From assembly GCA_035649275.1 (NCBI GenBank), contig DASRJW010000101.1, positions 62,001-126,000 on the forward strand: a stretch of DNA of 64,000 bases, read 5' to 3'. Positions 25,162 to 33,562 of the stretch are shown here, piece after piece. The notes under the pieces were generated by a model. The model was not told the DNA's origin. It ran no database searches and saw nothing but the letters and a program-made list of their open reading frames with translations. How positions within the stretch are numbered: the stretch's first letter is position 1; each line of letters starts with the position of its first letter. The stretch is from Candidatus Krumholzibacteriia bacterium (GTDB lineage: Bacteria; Krumholzibacteriota; Krumholzibacteriia; G020349025). Both the position numbers and the translations under genes were made by a program.

Positions 25162-26490
25162 TCACCGCACCCCGAAGGACGTGGCCAGCATCAGACCACG
25201 CTCGCCGGTGAAGGTGCGGTGGTGCGACTGCAGCGCCACGTCGAAGGAGAAACCGCTGGCGCCGATACCGAAGCCGCCGCTCCACTGCAAACGGGCGTCG
25301 TAGTCGGTCATGACGCCGCCGCGCATCGCCAGCGGCCCGGCTCGGCGCTCGGCGCCGAAGTGCACCAGGGTGCCGAGACGGCTCGAGGTGACGTCTGCTG
25401 CCAGCGCCGTGCTTCTTCCCATCCAGCCGATGTTGAAGGTGCCCTGGGTGGGCAAGCTCTGCACGAAGGGGTCGTTGCGAGCGACGATGGTGTTCTGCAC
25501 CTGGCCCGTCGCCTGATCCAGGACGGATTCCCACACCAGGGTGTGGCCCCAGTGGACGCGCGCCGCCAGATCGCGCACGCCGACGCCGACGTCCACGGCG
25601 CCCGCACGGTAGCCGAGGCCGAGATCGATGCCGTAGCCGTTGCCGATCTGGCCGAACTCGGCGTAGCGAATGCGGGCGTTGTAATCGGCGCGCAGCGAGT
25701 TCTGCGCCCCGAAGATCGTGTCTGCCGTGCTCAGGGCGAGCTGCGAGGTGGCGTGGGACATCCCGAGGCCGAGCAGGTATTTGGCACCGGCGCCGGCGTA
25801 GAGTCCGTTGCCTCGCACGTCCGTCCGCAGCGGCGCGCTCCAGGCACAGTGCACCGAGAACCCCGCCAGCGTCTCGCCGCGAGCGTCGAGCTCGTAGGTG
25901 GAATGGGGCTGTAGGGGCTCGCCTCGGGCCAGGACGGCGTAGAAGGCGTCGTCGAAGGCGAGCTCTCCTTCGAGGTAGAGAAGCGGCGAGAGATAGGTGC
26001 GGGTGTGTCCGACCGCCGTACCGACCGTGGGGACGGACCACACTCCACCCACCTCGAACGGCTTTTGCGGCAGCAAGGCTTCCGCGTCCTCGAAGAGGAT
26101 GGAGAACTCGTTGCGTGACACCCGGAGAGTGATGTCGCCGTCCAGGTCCGAAGGCCGGCTCAGTTCGAGGTAGAAAGGCGGGTTCATCGCCAGGTTGGCC
26201 AAGCGGGTGACGGAGAAGTTCTCGTTCTGCGGATCGAAGGTCGGCATGTCCTGGGTCAGCTGCACCAAGCCGAGCGGCAGGGGAACGACCACGCCCGTCA
26301 CCCCCGGTCGGGCCGGGACACTGTGGTAGGCCACGTTCAGCGCCAGCAGCTCCTGGCATCCCGGAATGACGACGCCGCCCATGGCGAGCCGGCGGGCGTC
26401 GACGGTGAAACCATGGCAGGGAGGTGCGGTGCAGACGAGCAACCAAGCAGCGCCGATGGCGAGGCGCATCGTTCTGCGTCCACGTCGCAT
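25162..26490 (-). CDS. Outer-membrane beta-barrel protein, FadL/PorV-like
   Basis: The 442-residue protein has a signal peptide (MRLAIGAAWLLVCTAPPCHGF). A long series of amphipathic beta strands rich in glycine and aromatics (NGLYAGAGAKYLLGLGMSHA, YGIDLGLGYRAGAVDVGVGV, QWSGGFGIGASGFSFDVALQ) ends in a terminal strand (GLMLATSFGVR). This is the pattern of 14-stranded barrels of the FadL/PorV/UPF0164 group, but the subfamily is uncertain. A start seven codons later (MRLAIG) fits the signal peptide better. It is divergent from the PspC gene and leads the lipoprotein gene. Confidence 0.75.
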   Translation of the reverse strand: MRRGRRTMRLAIGAAWLLVCTAPPCHGFTVDARRLAMGGVVIPGCQELLALNVAYHSVPARPGVTGVVVPLPLGLVQLTQDMPTFDPQNENFSVTRLANLAMNPPFYLELSRPSDLDGDITLRVSRNEFSILFEDAEALLPQKPFEVGGVWSVPTVGTAVGHTRTYLSPLLYLEGELAFDDAFYAVLARGEPLQPHSTYELDARGETLAGFSVHCAWSAPLRTDVRGNGLYAGAGAKYLLGLGMSHATSQLALSTADTIFGAQNSLRADYNARIRYAEFGQIGNGYGIDLGLGYRAGAVDVGVGVRDLAARVHWGHTLVWESVLDQATGQVQNTIVARNDPFVQSLPTQGTFNIGWMGRSTALAADVTSSRLGTLVHFGAERRAGPLAMRGGVMTDYDARLQWSGGFGIGASGFSFDVALQSHHRTFTGERGLMLATSFGVR

Positions 26491-26646
26491 CCTGTCCGTC
26501 CCAGGTCGGAGGCAGGAGCCGCCGCGACACGACCACGGAGTCGCTGGAAGCTTCGTCCGCTATTGGGGCAATGCACATGCCAAGGTCTGGTGATGCCTCG
26601 TGCGGCCCTGTGCTACCTTGGGACGGATCCACCTGGAGGCGGCGCC

Positions 26647-26859
26647 ATGGCGCGGAAGTTCTATCGCATCGAGAGCGAGAAGAAGATCGCGGGCGTCTGC
26701 GTGGGTCTGGCCGAATACCTCAACATCGATGTCACCCTCGTGCGCGTCCTCTTCGTGCTTTTCGGCCTGGGCGGTGGCACCGCGGTGATCCTCTATCTGA
26801 TCCTCTGGGTGGTGTCGCCATCGCGGCCCGATGCCGACTCGGCTCGTGCCAATGGTTGA
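26647..26859 (+). CDS. PspC-domain membrane protein
   Basis: A 70-residue protein made almost entirely of a PspC domain: RKFYRIESEKKIAGVCVGLA followed by EYLNIDVTLVRVLFVLF and a membrane helix (GGGTAVILYLILWVVSP). PspC proteins sit in the inner membrane and take part in the phage-shock (membrane stress) response. In E. coli PspC contacts PspA and PspB, but neither is in this window. The ATG is preceded by ggagg. The NRDE gene begins 20 bases downstream and is probably in the same transcript. Confidence 0.9.
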   Translation: MARKFYRIESEKKIAGVCVGLAEYLNIDVTLVRVLFVLFGLGGGTAVILYLILWVVSPSRPDADSARANG

Positions 26860-26879
26860 CTCTCCGGGAAGTGGCGTCC

Positions 26880-27584
26880 GTGTGCGTGCTGATCGTGGGT
26901 GTGCGCTGGCTTGAGGATCTGCCCTTGGTGGTGGCGGCGAGCCGTGACGAGGCCTACGCCCGTCCGGCTACGACGCCGGCCGCCGCCGTCCTCGAGGGCA
27001 TGCGCGTCCTGCGACCGCGTGACGAGCAGGCCGGGGGCACGTGGATCGGCACCAACGCCGCCGGCCTCGTGGTGGTGATCACCAACCGGCGGGATGGCGA
27101 TTTCGACCCCCGGCGGCGGTCGCGGGGTTTGCTCTGCAGCGAGGTGCTGGCGCAGCCCGACGGCGCTGCTGCCGCCCGCCGCCTGGAGCAGGGGCTGGAG
27201 CGCGAGCTCTACAACAGCTTCAACCTCTTGATCGCCGATCCGAGCGCGGTGCGCCTCGCGACCTGGAACGGCGACCTGCAAACAGTGTCCTTGGGCGCGG
27301 GAGCGCATGTGCTTTCGAATGAGCACGTCCTCGGCGAACTCGTCCTCTCCGAGCTCCAGTCTCTCCCGGTGGCTCACGGTCCGGACGTGCGCGAGCTGCT
27401 GCTCGGCCTCCTGGCCAGCCACGTGCCCCGGGATGCGCGGGGCTTTCGTATCTGCAAGCATGGCGGCACCCACGGCACGGTGTCGGCGAGCCTCATCTAC
27501 CGCCGACGCGACGGGAGCACCCTCATGGAGCACGCCCCGGGCCCGGCGTGCACGACCCCGTTCGCGCTCCACGTCCTGCGCTGA
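26880..27584 (+). CDS. NRDE-family protein (TANGO2-like)
   Basis: The 234-residue protein belongs to the NRDE/TANGO2 family, whose biochemical function is unsettled; roles in heme or lipid handling have been proposed for eukaryotic members. The family starts with Met-Cys. This fixes the GTG at 26880 as the start, giving MCVLIVGVRW. The name-giving motif reads ASRDEAYARP, with serine in place of asparagine. GGTWIGTNAAGLVVVITNRR is the second conserved block. No signal sequence is present. It follows the PspC gene closely and is followed by a weak hairpin. Confidence 0.85.
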   Translation: MCVLIVGVRWLEDLPLVVAASRDEAYARPATTPAAAVLEGMRVLRPRDEQAGGTWIGTNAAGLVVVITNRRDGDFDPRRRSRGLLCSEVLAQPDGAAAARRLEQGLERELYNSFNLLIADPSAVRLATWNGDLQTVSLGAGAHVLSNEHVLGELVLSELQSLPVAHGPDVRELLLGLLASHVPRDARGFRICKHGGTHGTVSASLIYRRRDGSTLMEHAPGPACTTPFALHVLR

Positions 27585-27606
27585 AGTCCACGTCCGGAGC
27601 TGAATC

Positions 27607-27627
27607 TGCCCCGCTTGCGGAGGGGCA
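27607..27627 (+). terminator. Weak stem-loop after the NRDE gene
   Basis: A 6-bp stem (tgcccc / ggggca) with a 9-base loop lies 22 bases after the NRDE stop codon, without a T-run. It may be a transcript end. The rest of the gap to 27812 shows nothing that I can assign. Confidence 0.3.
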
Positions 27628-27812
27628 CTCCAGGTGCCTGATTCCCCCTCACAGGCCATCGGGGCATGGTCGGAGCAGCCAAGCGACAGCGCTCGAAGAA
27701 CCCTGTATCATGGGCTGCATTCGAGTTGCCCCTGACACACGCGCCTGTCGTCCAAGGCACAACGGGCGCGCTGATCGACGTCTCCGTCCGAGCGCTCTGC
27801 CGTCGATGTAAG

Positions 27813-27818
27813 TATAAT
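27813..27818 (+). promoter_or_regulatory. Perfect -10 box (TATAAT)
   Basis: A consensus TATAAT stands in a GC-rich gap about 98 bases before the barrel-protein start. No -35 match is visible at 16-18 bases. The predicted transcript would begin near 27825 and carry an imperfect hairpin (27840-27850 with 27866-27875) in its leader. Confidence 0.5.
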
Positions 27819-27915
27819 TGTGGCAAGCACATACGGTGCGCACAGGAGAGATCCGAGAGGCGGAACTCTCTGTGCATAGAGACGTCAGACGAGTGCCGTC
27901 TTCGGGAGGTCCGAG

Positions 27916-29001
27916 ATGCTTCGATGGATGCAGAAATCCGAAGCGCTGCTCGCTCCAGGGCTTCTCGCCGTGTGGACCGTCGCCGTGGCAGATCAGGCCG
28001 GCGCCGGGGAAGCGGGAGAGGCTGCGGGTGGCGCACCAGTCCCCGAGCTCGCCCAGGACGCGGTGCCGGCAAGGGACCCCATCGTCGAGTTCACGGTCGA
28101 CGCGGTCCGCAGCCGGGACGCAGCCTCCGGGTTCACCCCAGGTACGGTCCCGGATGCTCCCGAGAGACCGAGCTCCTGGTTGTCCCAGCTCACAAGCTCT
28201 TCTATGTCCGTGCGCCGGAATGACCCAGGTCCCTGGGCCGCGCCAGGCGCCTCGGAGGCACCGGCCAGCCGCAGTGCGGTCGGGCGGCGCGAGAGGTTGC
28301 AAGGCCCGGGCACGTTCGCTCCGAGCCCGTATGCGCGTAAGACCTGGGGCCCGCCAGTGGACGGCAGCGTGGTCCTGGAGCATCGCCGTACTCGCACCAG
28401 CCTCTACGGTTCCCAACGGGAATCGTATCTGGCGCTGAAAGGAGGCGGCCTGCGCGTCGGCGAGGACAGCGCCACCGATGGCCTCTTCCTGGGATTCGAA
28501 GTGGGCGGATCGTTGCAGAACGTGTTCGAGATCGGCTTCAGCGCCGACTACTACTACCGCAGCACCGACAATGTGCTGGTTCTCTCCCAAGCGAATTTCG
28601 AGAACCTGCCGCTGCAGGTGGTGGAATCGGATCACACCTCGGCGCACCTCCTGCCGCTGGGCGTGACCTTGCGGCTGCGGCTGCCGGTCAGCGAGACGGT
28701 CTCGCCCTTCGTATCCACCACGCTCTCCTACGAGATGCTGTTCCTGGAGAACGTGGGCGGCGGCGGCACCGGCGATCCCCTGCTCGACGCGCTGGCCGAG
28801 GACGAGACCTTCACCGGTTTCGGTTGGCAAGCGGCGGCGGGTCTCGGCATCCGGCTGGCGCCGGCAGTGGGTCTGTTCGGAGAAGCGGGATACCATTGGG
28901 GATCGCCTTCGCAGGGCTTCCTCATCCAAGGGGTTCCCGTGGACCTGAAGGTGGACATGGACGGCGCCTTCGTGCGCGGCGGTCTGCGTTTCGACATCTG
29001 A
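27916..29001 (+). CDS. Exported beta-barrel protein of unknown function
   Basis: The 361-residue product has an N-terminal hydrophobic segment (LLAPGLLAVWTVAVADQ), then about 110 residues of low-complexity, proline- and alanine-rich sequence. From about residue 150 it shows an outer-membrane barrel pattern: SYLALKGGGLRVGED, LFLGFEVGGSLQNVFEIGFS, LPLGVTLRLRLPV, and a final strand GAFVRGGLRFDI. The start is the ATG behind gggaggtccgag; a perfect TATAAT lies about 100 bases upstream. The family is not recognised. Confidence 0.7.
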   Translation: MLRWMQKSEALLAPGLLAVWTVAVADQAGAGEAGEAAGGAPVPELAQDAVPARDPIVEFTVDAVRSRDAASGFTPGTVPDAPERPSSWLSQLTSSSMSVRRNDPGPWAAPGASEAPASRSAVGRRERLQGPGTFAPSPYARKTWGPPVDGSVVLEHRRTRTSLYGSQRESYLALKGGGLRVGEDSATDGLFLGFEVGGSLQNVFEIGFSADYYYRSTDNVLVLSQANFENLPLQVVESDHTSAHLLPLGVTLRLRLPVSETVSPFVSTTLSYEMLFLENVGGGGTGDPLLDALAEDETFTGFGWQAAAGLGIRLAPAVGLFGEAGYHWGSPSQGFLIQGVPVDLKVDMDGAFVRGGLRFDI

Positions 29002-29229
29002 TGGCACCGTTGCATCCCCTGACGGTGCCGTCTTCCCCTGACTTGCTCTCGTCCCCTCGGCGGGATCGCTACCCCCTGGGTCGCGCCACGTGGGTTCACC
29101 GGTAAAGGCCTCCGCGCCAGCCCCGCGGGCCCTCTCCAGCGCACTCCGGGCCGCTGGCTTCGGAACTGGTCCGGAACTCGCATTGGCCCTACACTGCACT
29201 TCGGGTCCTGCCGAGTGAGGAGGCGCTTC

Positions 29230-30204
29230 GTGCGAGCCACTGCCATGCGTCCCCGCGGCTTCTGTGCCGGCGTGGATCGAGCCATCGAGATCGTGGATCT
29301 GGCGCTGGATCTCTTTCCGCCTCCGCTCTATGTTCGCAAGGAGATCGTCCACAACCGCGCCGTCGTCGAAGGGTTCCGCACCCGTGGGGTCATCTTCGTC
29401 GATTCCCTCGACGAGGTCCCTGAAGGGCGCGTGGTCATCTTCAGCGCCCATGGTGTCTCACCCAGCGTGCGCGAGGATGCCCAGCGCCGGCGGCTACGTG
29501 TCATCGATGCCACCTGCCCCTTGGTGACGAAGGTGCATCTCGAGGTGCGCCGGTTCGTCAAACAAGGCTACGAGATCTTTCTCATCGGCCATGCGGGTCA
29601 CGACGAGGTCCTGGGCACAACCGGAGAGGCGCCGGAGCGCATTCATTTGGTGGGCAGCGTCGAGGAGGCCCAGCGTCTGCAGCTGCCGCGCCATGACAAG
29701 CTCGTCTATCTCACGCAGACGACGCTCAGCGTCGATGAGACCCGCGACATCGTCGCCGCCCTACAAGCGCGTTTCCCTCGGCTCACCGGCCCCCCGAAGG
29801 ACGACATCTGCTATGCCACCCAGAATCGCCAGGAAGCGGTGAAAGCCCTCGTGGGCGACGGGGCCCAAGTGGTCCTCGTGCTCGGTTCGGAATCGAGTTC
29901 GAATTCCAAGCGCTTGTGCGAGGTGGCCGAAGAAAACGGGGCGCGCGCTTACCTCGTCGATGGAGTGGCCGACATCGACCCCTCCTGGCTCGCGGGAGTC
30001 GAGCACGTCGGCGTCACTGCCGGTGCATCGGCGCCCGAGCACCTGGTGCAAGAGGTGCTTGCCTGGCTGGCGGCGCAGGGGGCACAGATCGAGGAGCGCG
30101 AGCTCATTCGCGAAGACGTCCAGTTCGGCCTGCCACCGGAGCTCGCCGCCAGCCGCCGTGGCAACGCCCGTGCCACGGGTGCAGGGACCACACGGGCCCG
30201 TTGA
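29230..30204 (+). CDS. ispH: 4-hydroxy-3-methylbut-2-enyl diphosphate reductase
   Basis: IspH (LytB) carries out the last step of the non-mevalonate isoprenoid pathway, making isopentenyl and dimethylallyl diphosphate with an iron-sulfur cluster. The three cluster cysteines are visible: RGFCAGVDRA (12), DATCPLVTKVH (96) and DDICYATQNRQ (194). SAHGVSPSV and SSSNSKRL are substrate-binding blocks. The GTG at 29230 is chosen because aggagg lies six bases ahead; the upstream GTG at 29215 overlaps that site. The product is 324 residues, slightly longer than the usual 310-320. It stands alone, with no other isoprenoid gene nearby. Confidence 0.95.
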   Translation: MRATAMRPRGFCAGVDRAIEIVDLALDLFPPPLYVRKEIVHNRAVVEGFRTRGVIFVDSLDEVPEGRVVIFSAHGVSPSVREDAQRRRLRVIDATCPLVTKVHLEVRRFVKQGYEIFLIGHAGHDEVLGTTGEAPERIHLVGSVEEAQRLQLPRHDKLVYLTQTTLSVDETRDIVAALQARFPRLTGPPKDDICYATQNRQEAVKALVGDGAQVVLVLGSESSSNSKRLCEVAEENGARAYLVDGVADIDPSWLAGVEHVGVTAGASAPEHLVQEVLAWLAAQGAQIEERELIREDVQFGLPPELAASRRGNARATGAGTTRAR

Positions 30205-30217
30205 TCGCCCCGGCGCC

Positions 30218-30242
30218 GGTGAAAGCGTCACAAGCGTTCACC
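30218..30242 (+). terminator. Weak stem-loop after ispH
   Basis: A 6-bp inverted repeat (ggtgaa / ttcacc) with a 13-base loop begins 14 bases after the ispH stop. There is no T-run. It is a possible transcript end only by position. Confidence 0.25.
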
Positions 30243-30420
30243 ACGGATCCCTGCAGGTGAAAAGCCTCACAATTCCGGGCATGGGAAGAGTTTCGCGCGT
30301 CGCCTCTCGGGCCGAGGCTTCTGTGGTCCTCCTGTCTACCGCGCTGACTACGCCGGCGACACGGTTCGTCAACAGCGTTCACACCTAGGACTCGGGCACG
30401 AGCAGCCCCACATTCCTCCA

Positions 30421-30494
30421 CCGGCGCGAATCTTCTATCAGGCAAGAATCTTCCTTCCGGCACGAATCCTTCTGTCCGGCACGAATCTTCCTTT
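30421..30494. repeat. 18-19 bp tandem repeat, four copies
   Basis: Units start at 30421, 30439, 30457 and 30476, with the shared core ggca(c/a)gaatc(c)ttc. The copies differ at a few positions and by one base in length. They have no spacers, so this is not a CRISPR array. Confidence 0.7.
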
Positions 30495-30538
30495 AGAAAC
30501 GGCGAATGCAAGCCGTGGTGTCGTACCCAGGGGGCCGG

Positions 30539-30588
30539 GTGCACAAAACGAGTGCACGATCACAAGACAGTGCACCCTTTGAGTGCAC
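30539..30588. repeat. Four GTGCAC palindromes within 50 bases
   Basis: Copies at 30539, 30552, 30570 and 30583 are spaced 13, 18 and 13 bases apart. The first and third extend to an 8-bp inverted repeat (gggtgcac / gtgcaccc). The symmetric spacing suggests a protein-binding array, which is an inference. Confidence 0.5.
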
Positions 30589-30614
30589 GAACCTCCGGCA
30601 GTGGAGCCTGAACC

Positions 30615-30719
30615 GAGCGCTCACTGTTCTCCATCGGAGTCGCGGACCGAGCGTGCCAGACCTCTCGTTGTTTTCCGCTCTCTCGGGCCGGGACTCGGAG
30701 AGAGCGCTCACCGTTCTCC
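30615..30719. repeat. Direct repeat, 18 bases, two copies
   Basis: The word gagcgctcac(t/c)gttctcc occurs at 30615-30632 and 30702-30719 with one mismatch. Its core GAGCGCTC is palindromic. The copies are 87 bases apart. Confidence 0.6.
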
Positions 30720-30938
30720 GGCACCTGAGCGCTGTCCGAGGGGCAGGGTGTAAGCGACGTCTGGTGGTGGGGGTGACGAGGGAAGGGAAACTGTAGCGCT
30801 GAGCGCAGAATGTGCTCAACAAGGGACGAAGGGCCGGCGCGGAGCAGAGGCTGGCCGAGGAAATGACGTGCGCCGGCCGCCTGCAGTACCGGGGGCGACT
30901 CGAGTGGCGCTGCGGTGGCCTCGTTGGGCTCCGCCCGA

Positions 30939-33308
30939 CTAGGCTTTCTCTGCCTGTTCCACGGCTTCGCGGAGCCGGCGGAGCCGGGTGTCGCGCTCGC
31001 GGACGAAGCGCTCGATGCCCTGCAGGAGCCAGCGCGGCGACAGGTGCGCTTCCTCGACGATTTCCTCGACAGAGCCACCGGTGCGCCAGCGGTCGTCCCA
31101 GTCGGGCGTCATGGCGTACTCCGCTGCGATGCGGTGCGGGATCCAGTCCGTGAGGGTGCGCCGGCCACGGTTGGCGACCACCATGGAGTCCATCCACTCG
31201 CTGGCGGAGAGGACGCTCTCCTGGTAGCGCTTGGACTCGGACCAGAACAGTTGCGGCGAGATGGCCGCGACGACCTTGACGTTGAGCTTCTCCTGCGCCA
31301 GGTCCGGGAGGATGCGTACCAAGTTCGCCGTCGTCGACGTGCCGCTCACGATGACCACACCGCGCTGCGGCTGCCCCGGATGGTAGTCACGCAGCACATA
31401 GGCGCCGCGCGCTGCGGCGGTGTACGACGGGATCCCCAGAGCGGCGCGGTCGGGGATCTCGATGGCAGGCCGCGTCAGATGCAGCGCCAGGATGGGGGCG
31501 CCATGGCGGAGGCCCGCGGCGATGGCCACGGGCACCTCGTTGTGTTCCCACGGGTGCAGGTCGACGACCTGCATGTCCGGGAAGAGCTGGGTCACGTACG
31601 GTTCGTAGATGCCGAAGTGCGTGCGCGAGTCTTCCGCCGTCTCGGGACCGGAGTGGCCGGCCACCCAGAGCACCTTGCCGAGGCGGATCTGGCAATCCTG
31701 GACGACCTGACTGAACAAACGCATGGGGCCGTACTTGAGATAGACGAAGGATCCGTAGGTCGAGCAGGCGCTCATGAAGCCCGACCATTCTTCGAACGGC
31801 CGCTCCGATAGGTTGGTGGAAGCGATGCCGCAAGCGATGCCGGCGTTGGTGAACTCGGTGATTTCTTGCGGCAAGAGCACGCCCTCGGGATTCGATGTGC
31901 GCTCGTACCAGCCGTAGCCGGCGAAGCTGCCAAAACCCTTGGCGAAACCGGCGATGTTGGTGGAATCGGCGAGGTCCGCCGACATGGCCAGGAACAGCGG
32001 GCGCCCGTATTTCGCCTGCGACCAGGCGTTCACCCACGCGCCCCACTTGGCGAGGGCCGCCCGGTTCGGCGCCTTGGCACCGGGCTTCTCGAACAGCTCC
32101 TGGGGATAGCGCTCGTAGTCCGTGAGCTCCGGATCCGTCGCCGGGTTGCCGGGCCGGGGGAAGCGGAAGCTGGGGATGGACTCGGGCACCGAATCTCCCA
32201 GCTCCACCAGGCGGTCGGCCATGTAGCGCACGCACTCCACGTCGTCGTGCAACACCTTCATGACCACCGTGAAGTTGTGCACCACTTGCTGGCGCCAGGC
32301 CTCGGCGCTGGCGGGCACGGGGTCGTTCATCCCGGCGAACTCCACGCCGTACTTGGCGGCGAACTCTTGCCGTCCCTTCCAGTACAGCTCGCTGTTGGGC
32401 TTGTGCGGCGTGCCGTGGGACTTGGCGTCGAGCACGCCGTAGCCCCGCCCCTTGCGGGTACGGAAGTAGCAGACGCTGGGGACATGCTGCGGGTTGTCGC
32501 CGTGCACGGTCTCGAGCAGACCGCGGGTCAACTCCGGCCAGTCCATGCCCTGCTCGACGCCGATGACGCGCCAGCCGCTGGCGCCGAACCAGTCCGCCGG
32601 CGAACCGTGCACGACGCTGCTGGCGGGGCGCTCGTCGATGCCGAAGTCGTTCCAGTCCACGCAGTACACCAGGTTGTCCAGCCCCAGGCCCCAGGCGGAG
32701 TTGCGGGTCTCGTGGGCGGCGCCCGGGGTCAGGCCGCCTTCGCCCTCCAGGGCGAAGACGCGGACGCCCTCGGCACCGGCGCGCTTGAGCGCCATGGCGA
32801 TACCGGCGGCCGGCGGGGACCCGTGCCCCGAAGGACCGGTGTTCGCCTTGACGAAGAGCGTCTTGCCCTCCATCTCGGCGTGGCCCGGGAGGCCGCGGTT
32901 GCGGCGGAAGAGCAGCAGGTCCTCCCAGTGGAGAGCGAACTCCTCGGACTTCGGGATGCGATAGCGCGCCTCGCCGGTCTCCCGGTGGAGGACGCGGAGC
33001 GACTCGGAAAGGACGGCGAGCATGGAGTACAGCAAGGGGGTGCAGTGCCCGGCCACGAGGACGAAACGGTCCCCGAAGCGCTTCTCCGGATGGCGCAGGT
33101 CCCAGCGCATGACGCCGCCCAGGAGCAGGACCAGCATCGCATGCACCTTCGAGCGCGAACCGCCGGGATGACCGCTCTGGCGGTAGTTGAGCATCATGTC
33201 GATGCACTGGTCGACGACGTCCTTGATCTTCTCCCAGTGCTGGAAATGCTGTTCCTGCTCGCGCACCAGCGCGTCGACGCGGGACGAGGAGGTCGTCGAA
33301 GGCGCCAC
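30939..33308 (-). CDS. Transketolase-like thiamine diphosphate enzyme
   Basis: A 789-residue protein with the transketolase architecture: an N-terminal ThDP-binding domain (YRQSGHPGGSRSK, LVAGHCTPLLYSML, NTGPSGHGSPPAAGIAMALK), a pyrimidine-binding middle domain and a C-terminal domain. The metal- and ThDP-binding GDG...N motif appears as LEGEGGLTPG followed by VDWNDFGID, so the usual aspartate is glutamate. It is longer than classic transketolase (about 660). The reaction may still be two-carbon ketol transfer, but a pyruvate dehydrogenase E1-like role cannot be excluded. The GTG at 33308 is preferred, because aaaggag stands just ahead of it; an upstream TTG at 33377 is weaker. Confidence 0.85.
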   Translation of the reverse strand: MAPSTTSSSRVDALVREQEQHFQHWEKIKDVVDQCIDMMLNYRQSGHPGGSRSKVHAMLVLLLGGVMRWDLRHPEKRFGDRFVLVAGHCTPLLYSMLAVLSESLRVLHRETGEARYRIPKSEEFALHWEDLLLFRRNRGLPGHAEMEGKTLFVKANTGPSGHGSPPAAGIAMALKRAGAEGVRVFALEGEGGLTPGAAHETRNSAWGLGLDNLVYCVDWNDFGIDERPASSVVHGSPADWFGASGWRVIGVEQGMDWPELTRGLLETVHGDNPQHVPSVCYFRTRKGRGYGVLDAKSHGTPHKPNSELYWKGRQEFAAKYGVEFAGMNDPVPASAEAWRQQVVHNFTVVMKVLHDDVECVRYMADRLVELGDSVPESIPSFRFPRPGNPATDPELTDYERYPQELFEKPGAKAPNRAALAKWGAWVNAWSQAKYGRPLFLAMSADLADSTNIAGFAKGFGSFAGYGWYERTSNPEGVLLPQEITEFTNAGIACGIASTNLSERPFEEWSGFMSACSTYGSFVYLKYGPMRLFSQVVQDCQIRLGKVLWVAGHSGPETAEDSRTHFGIYEPYVTQLFPDMQVVDLHPWEHNEVPVAIAAGLRHGAPILALHLTRPAIEIPDRAALGIPSYTAAARGAYVLRDYHPGQPQRGVVIVSGTSTTANLVRILPDLAQEKLNVKVVAAISPQLFWSESKRYQESVLSASEWMDSMVVANRGRRTLTDWIPHRIAAEYAMTPDWDDRWRTGGSVEEIVEEAHLSPRWLLQGIERFVRERDTRLRRLREAVEQAEKA

Positions 33309-33416
33309 GAGGGCTCCTTTCTTCGGTTTCTCGCGCGCACGGGGACCGACCCGGCGCGATCGCAGCGATGATGCCAAATGGCGCCCGAGCGGTCAAAAGC
33401 TTTGCCGGGTGCGGTA

Positions 33417-33446
33417 TTGCCTGGTGCAGAGGCTGACTGTTACACT
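33417..33446 (+). promoter_or_regulatory. Possible sigma-70 promoter for the propeller gene
   Basis: TTGCCT at 33417-33422 and TACACT at 33441-33446 are separated by 18 bases in the divergent gap, about 117 bases before the ATG at 33563. Each box matches the consensus at four positions. Confidence 0.35.
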
Positions 33447-33562
33447 GCAGTACTCCCGCGCCAGCGGTCGAAGGAACGAGCCGGAGCGCGGAACGGCTCC
33501 GCCACCGCGGTGGAGAACGACACCGCGCTGGAGAACGACGAGGATCGCGCCAGGGTCCGCGC

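Larger units (their letters stand above)
30205..30938. other. 734-base non-coding, repeat-rich region between convergent genes
   Basis: I see no convincing gene. The region is less GC-rich than its surroundings and contains several small repeat families: the 18-19 bp tandem array at 30421-30494, four GTGCAC hexamers at 30539-30588, a direct repeat at 30615/30702, and a 9-base word agcg[t/c]tcac at 30233, 30374, 30616 and 30703. It may be an eroded repeat island or a protein-binding region. Nothing resembles an integrase, transposase or tRNA. Confidence 0.6.

Noticed and set aside
24566-26632. Single 688-codon minus-strand gene covering both the lipoprotein and barrel region
   Set aside because: Only the last 188 codons look like protein, starting with a lipobox signal; the rest is the shadow of the barrel gene in another frame.
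30421-30494. CRISPR array
   Set aside because: Units are joined directly with no spacers and no cas genes are near.
30506-30796. 96-codon plus-strand frame in the repeat island
   Set aside because: It is made mostly of local repeats, has no ribosome site and no recognisable pattern.
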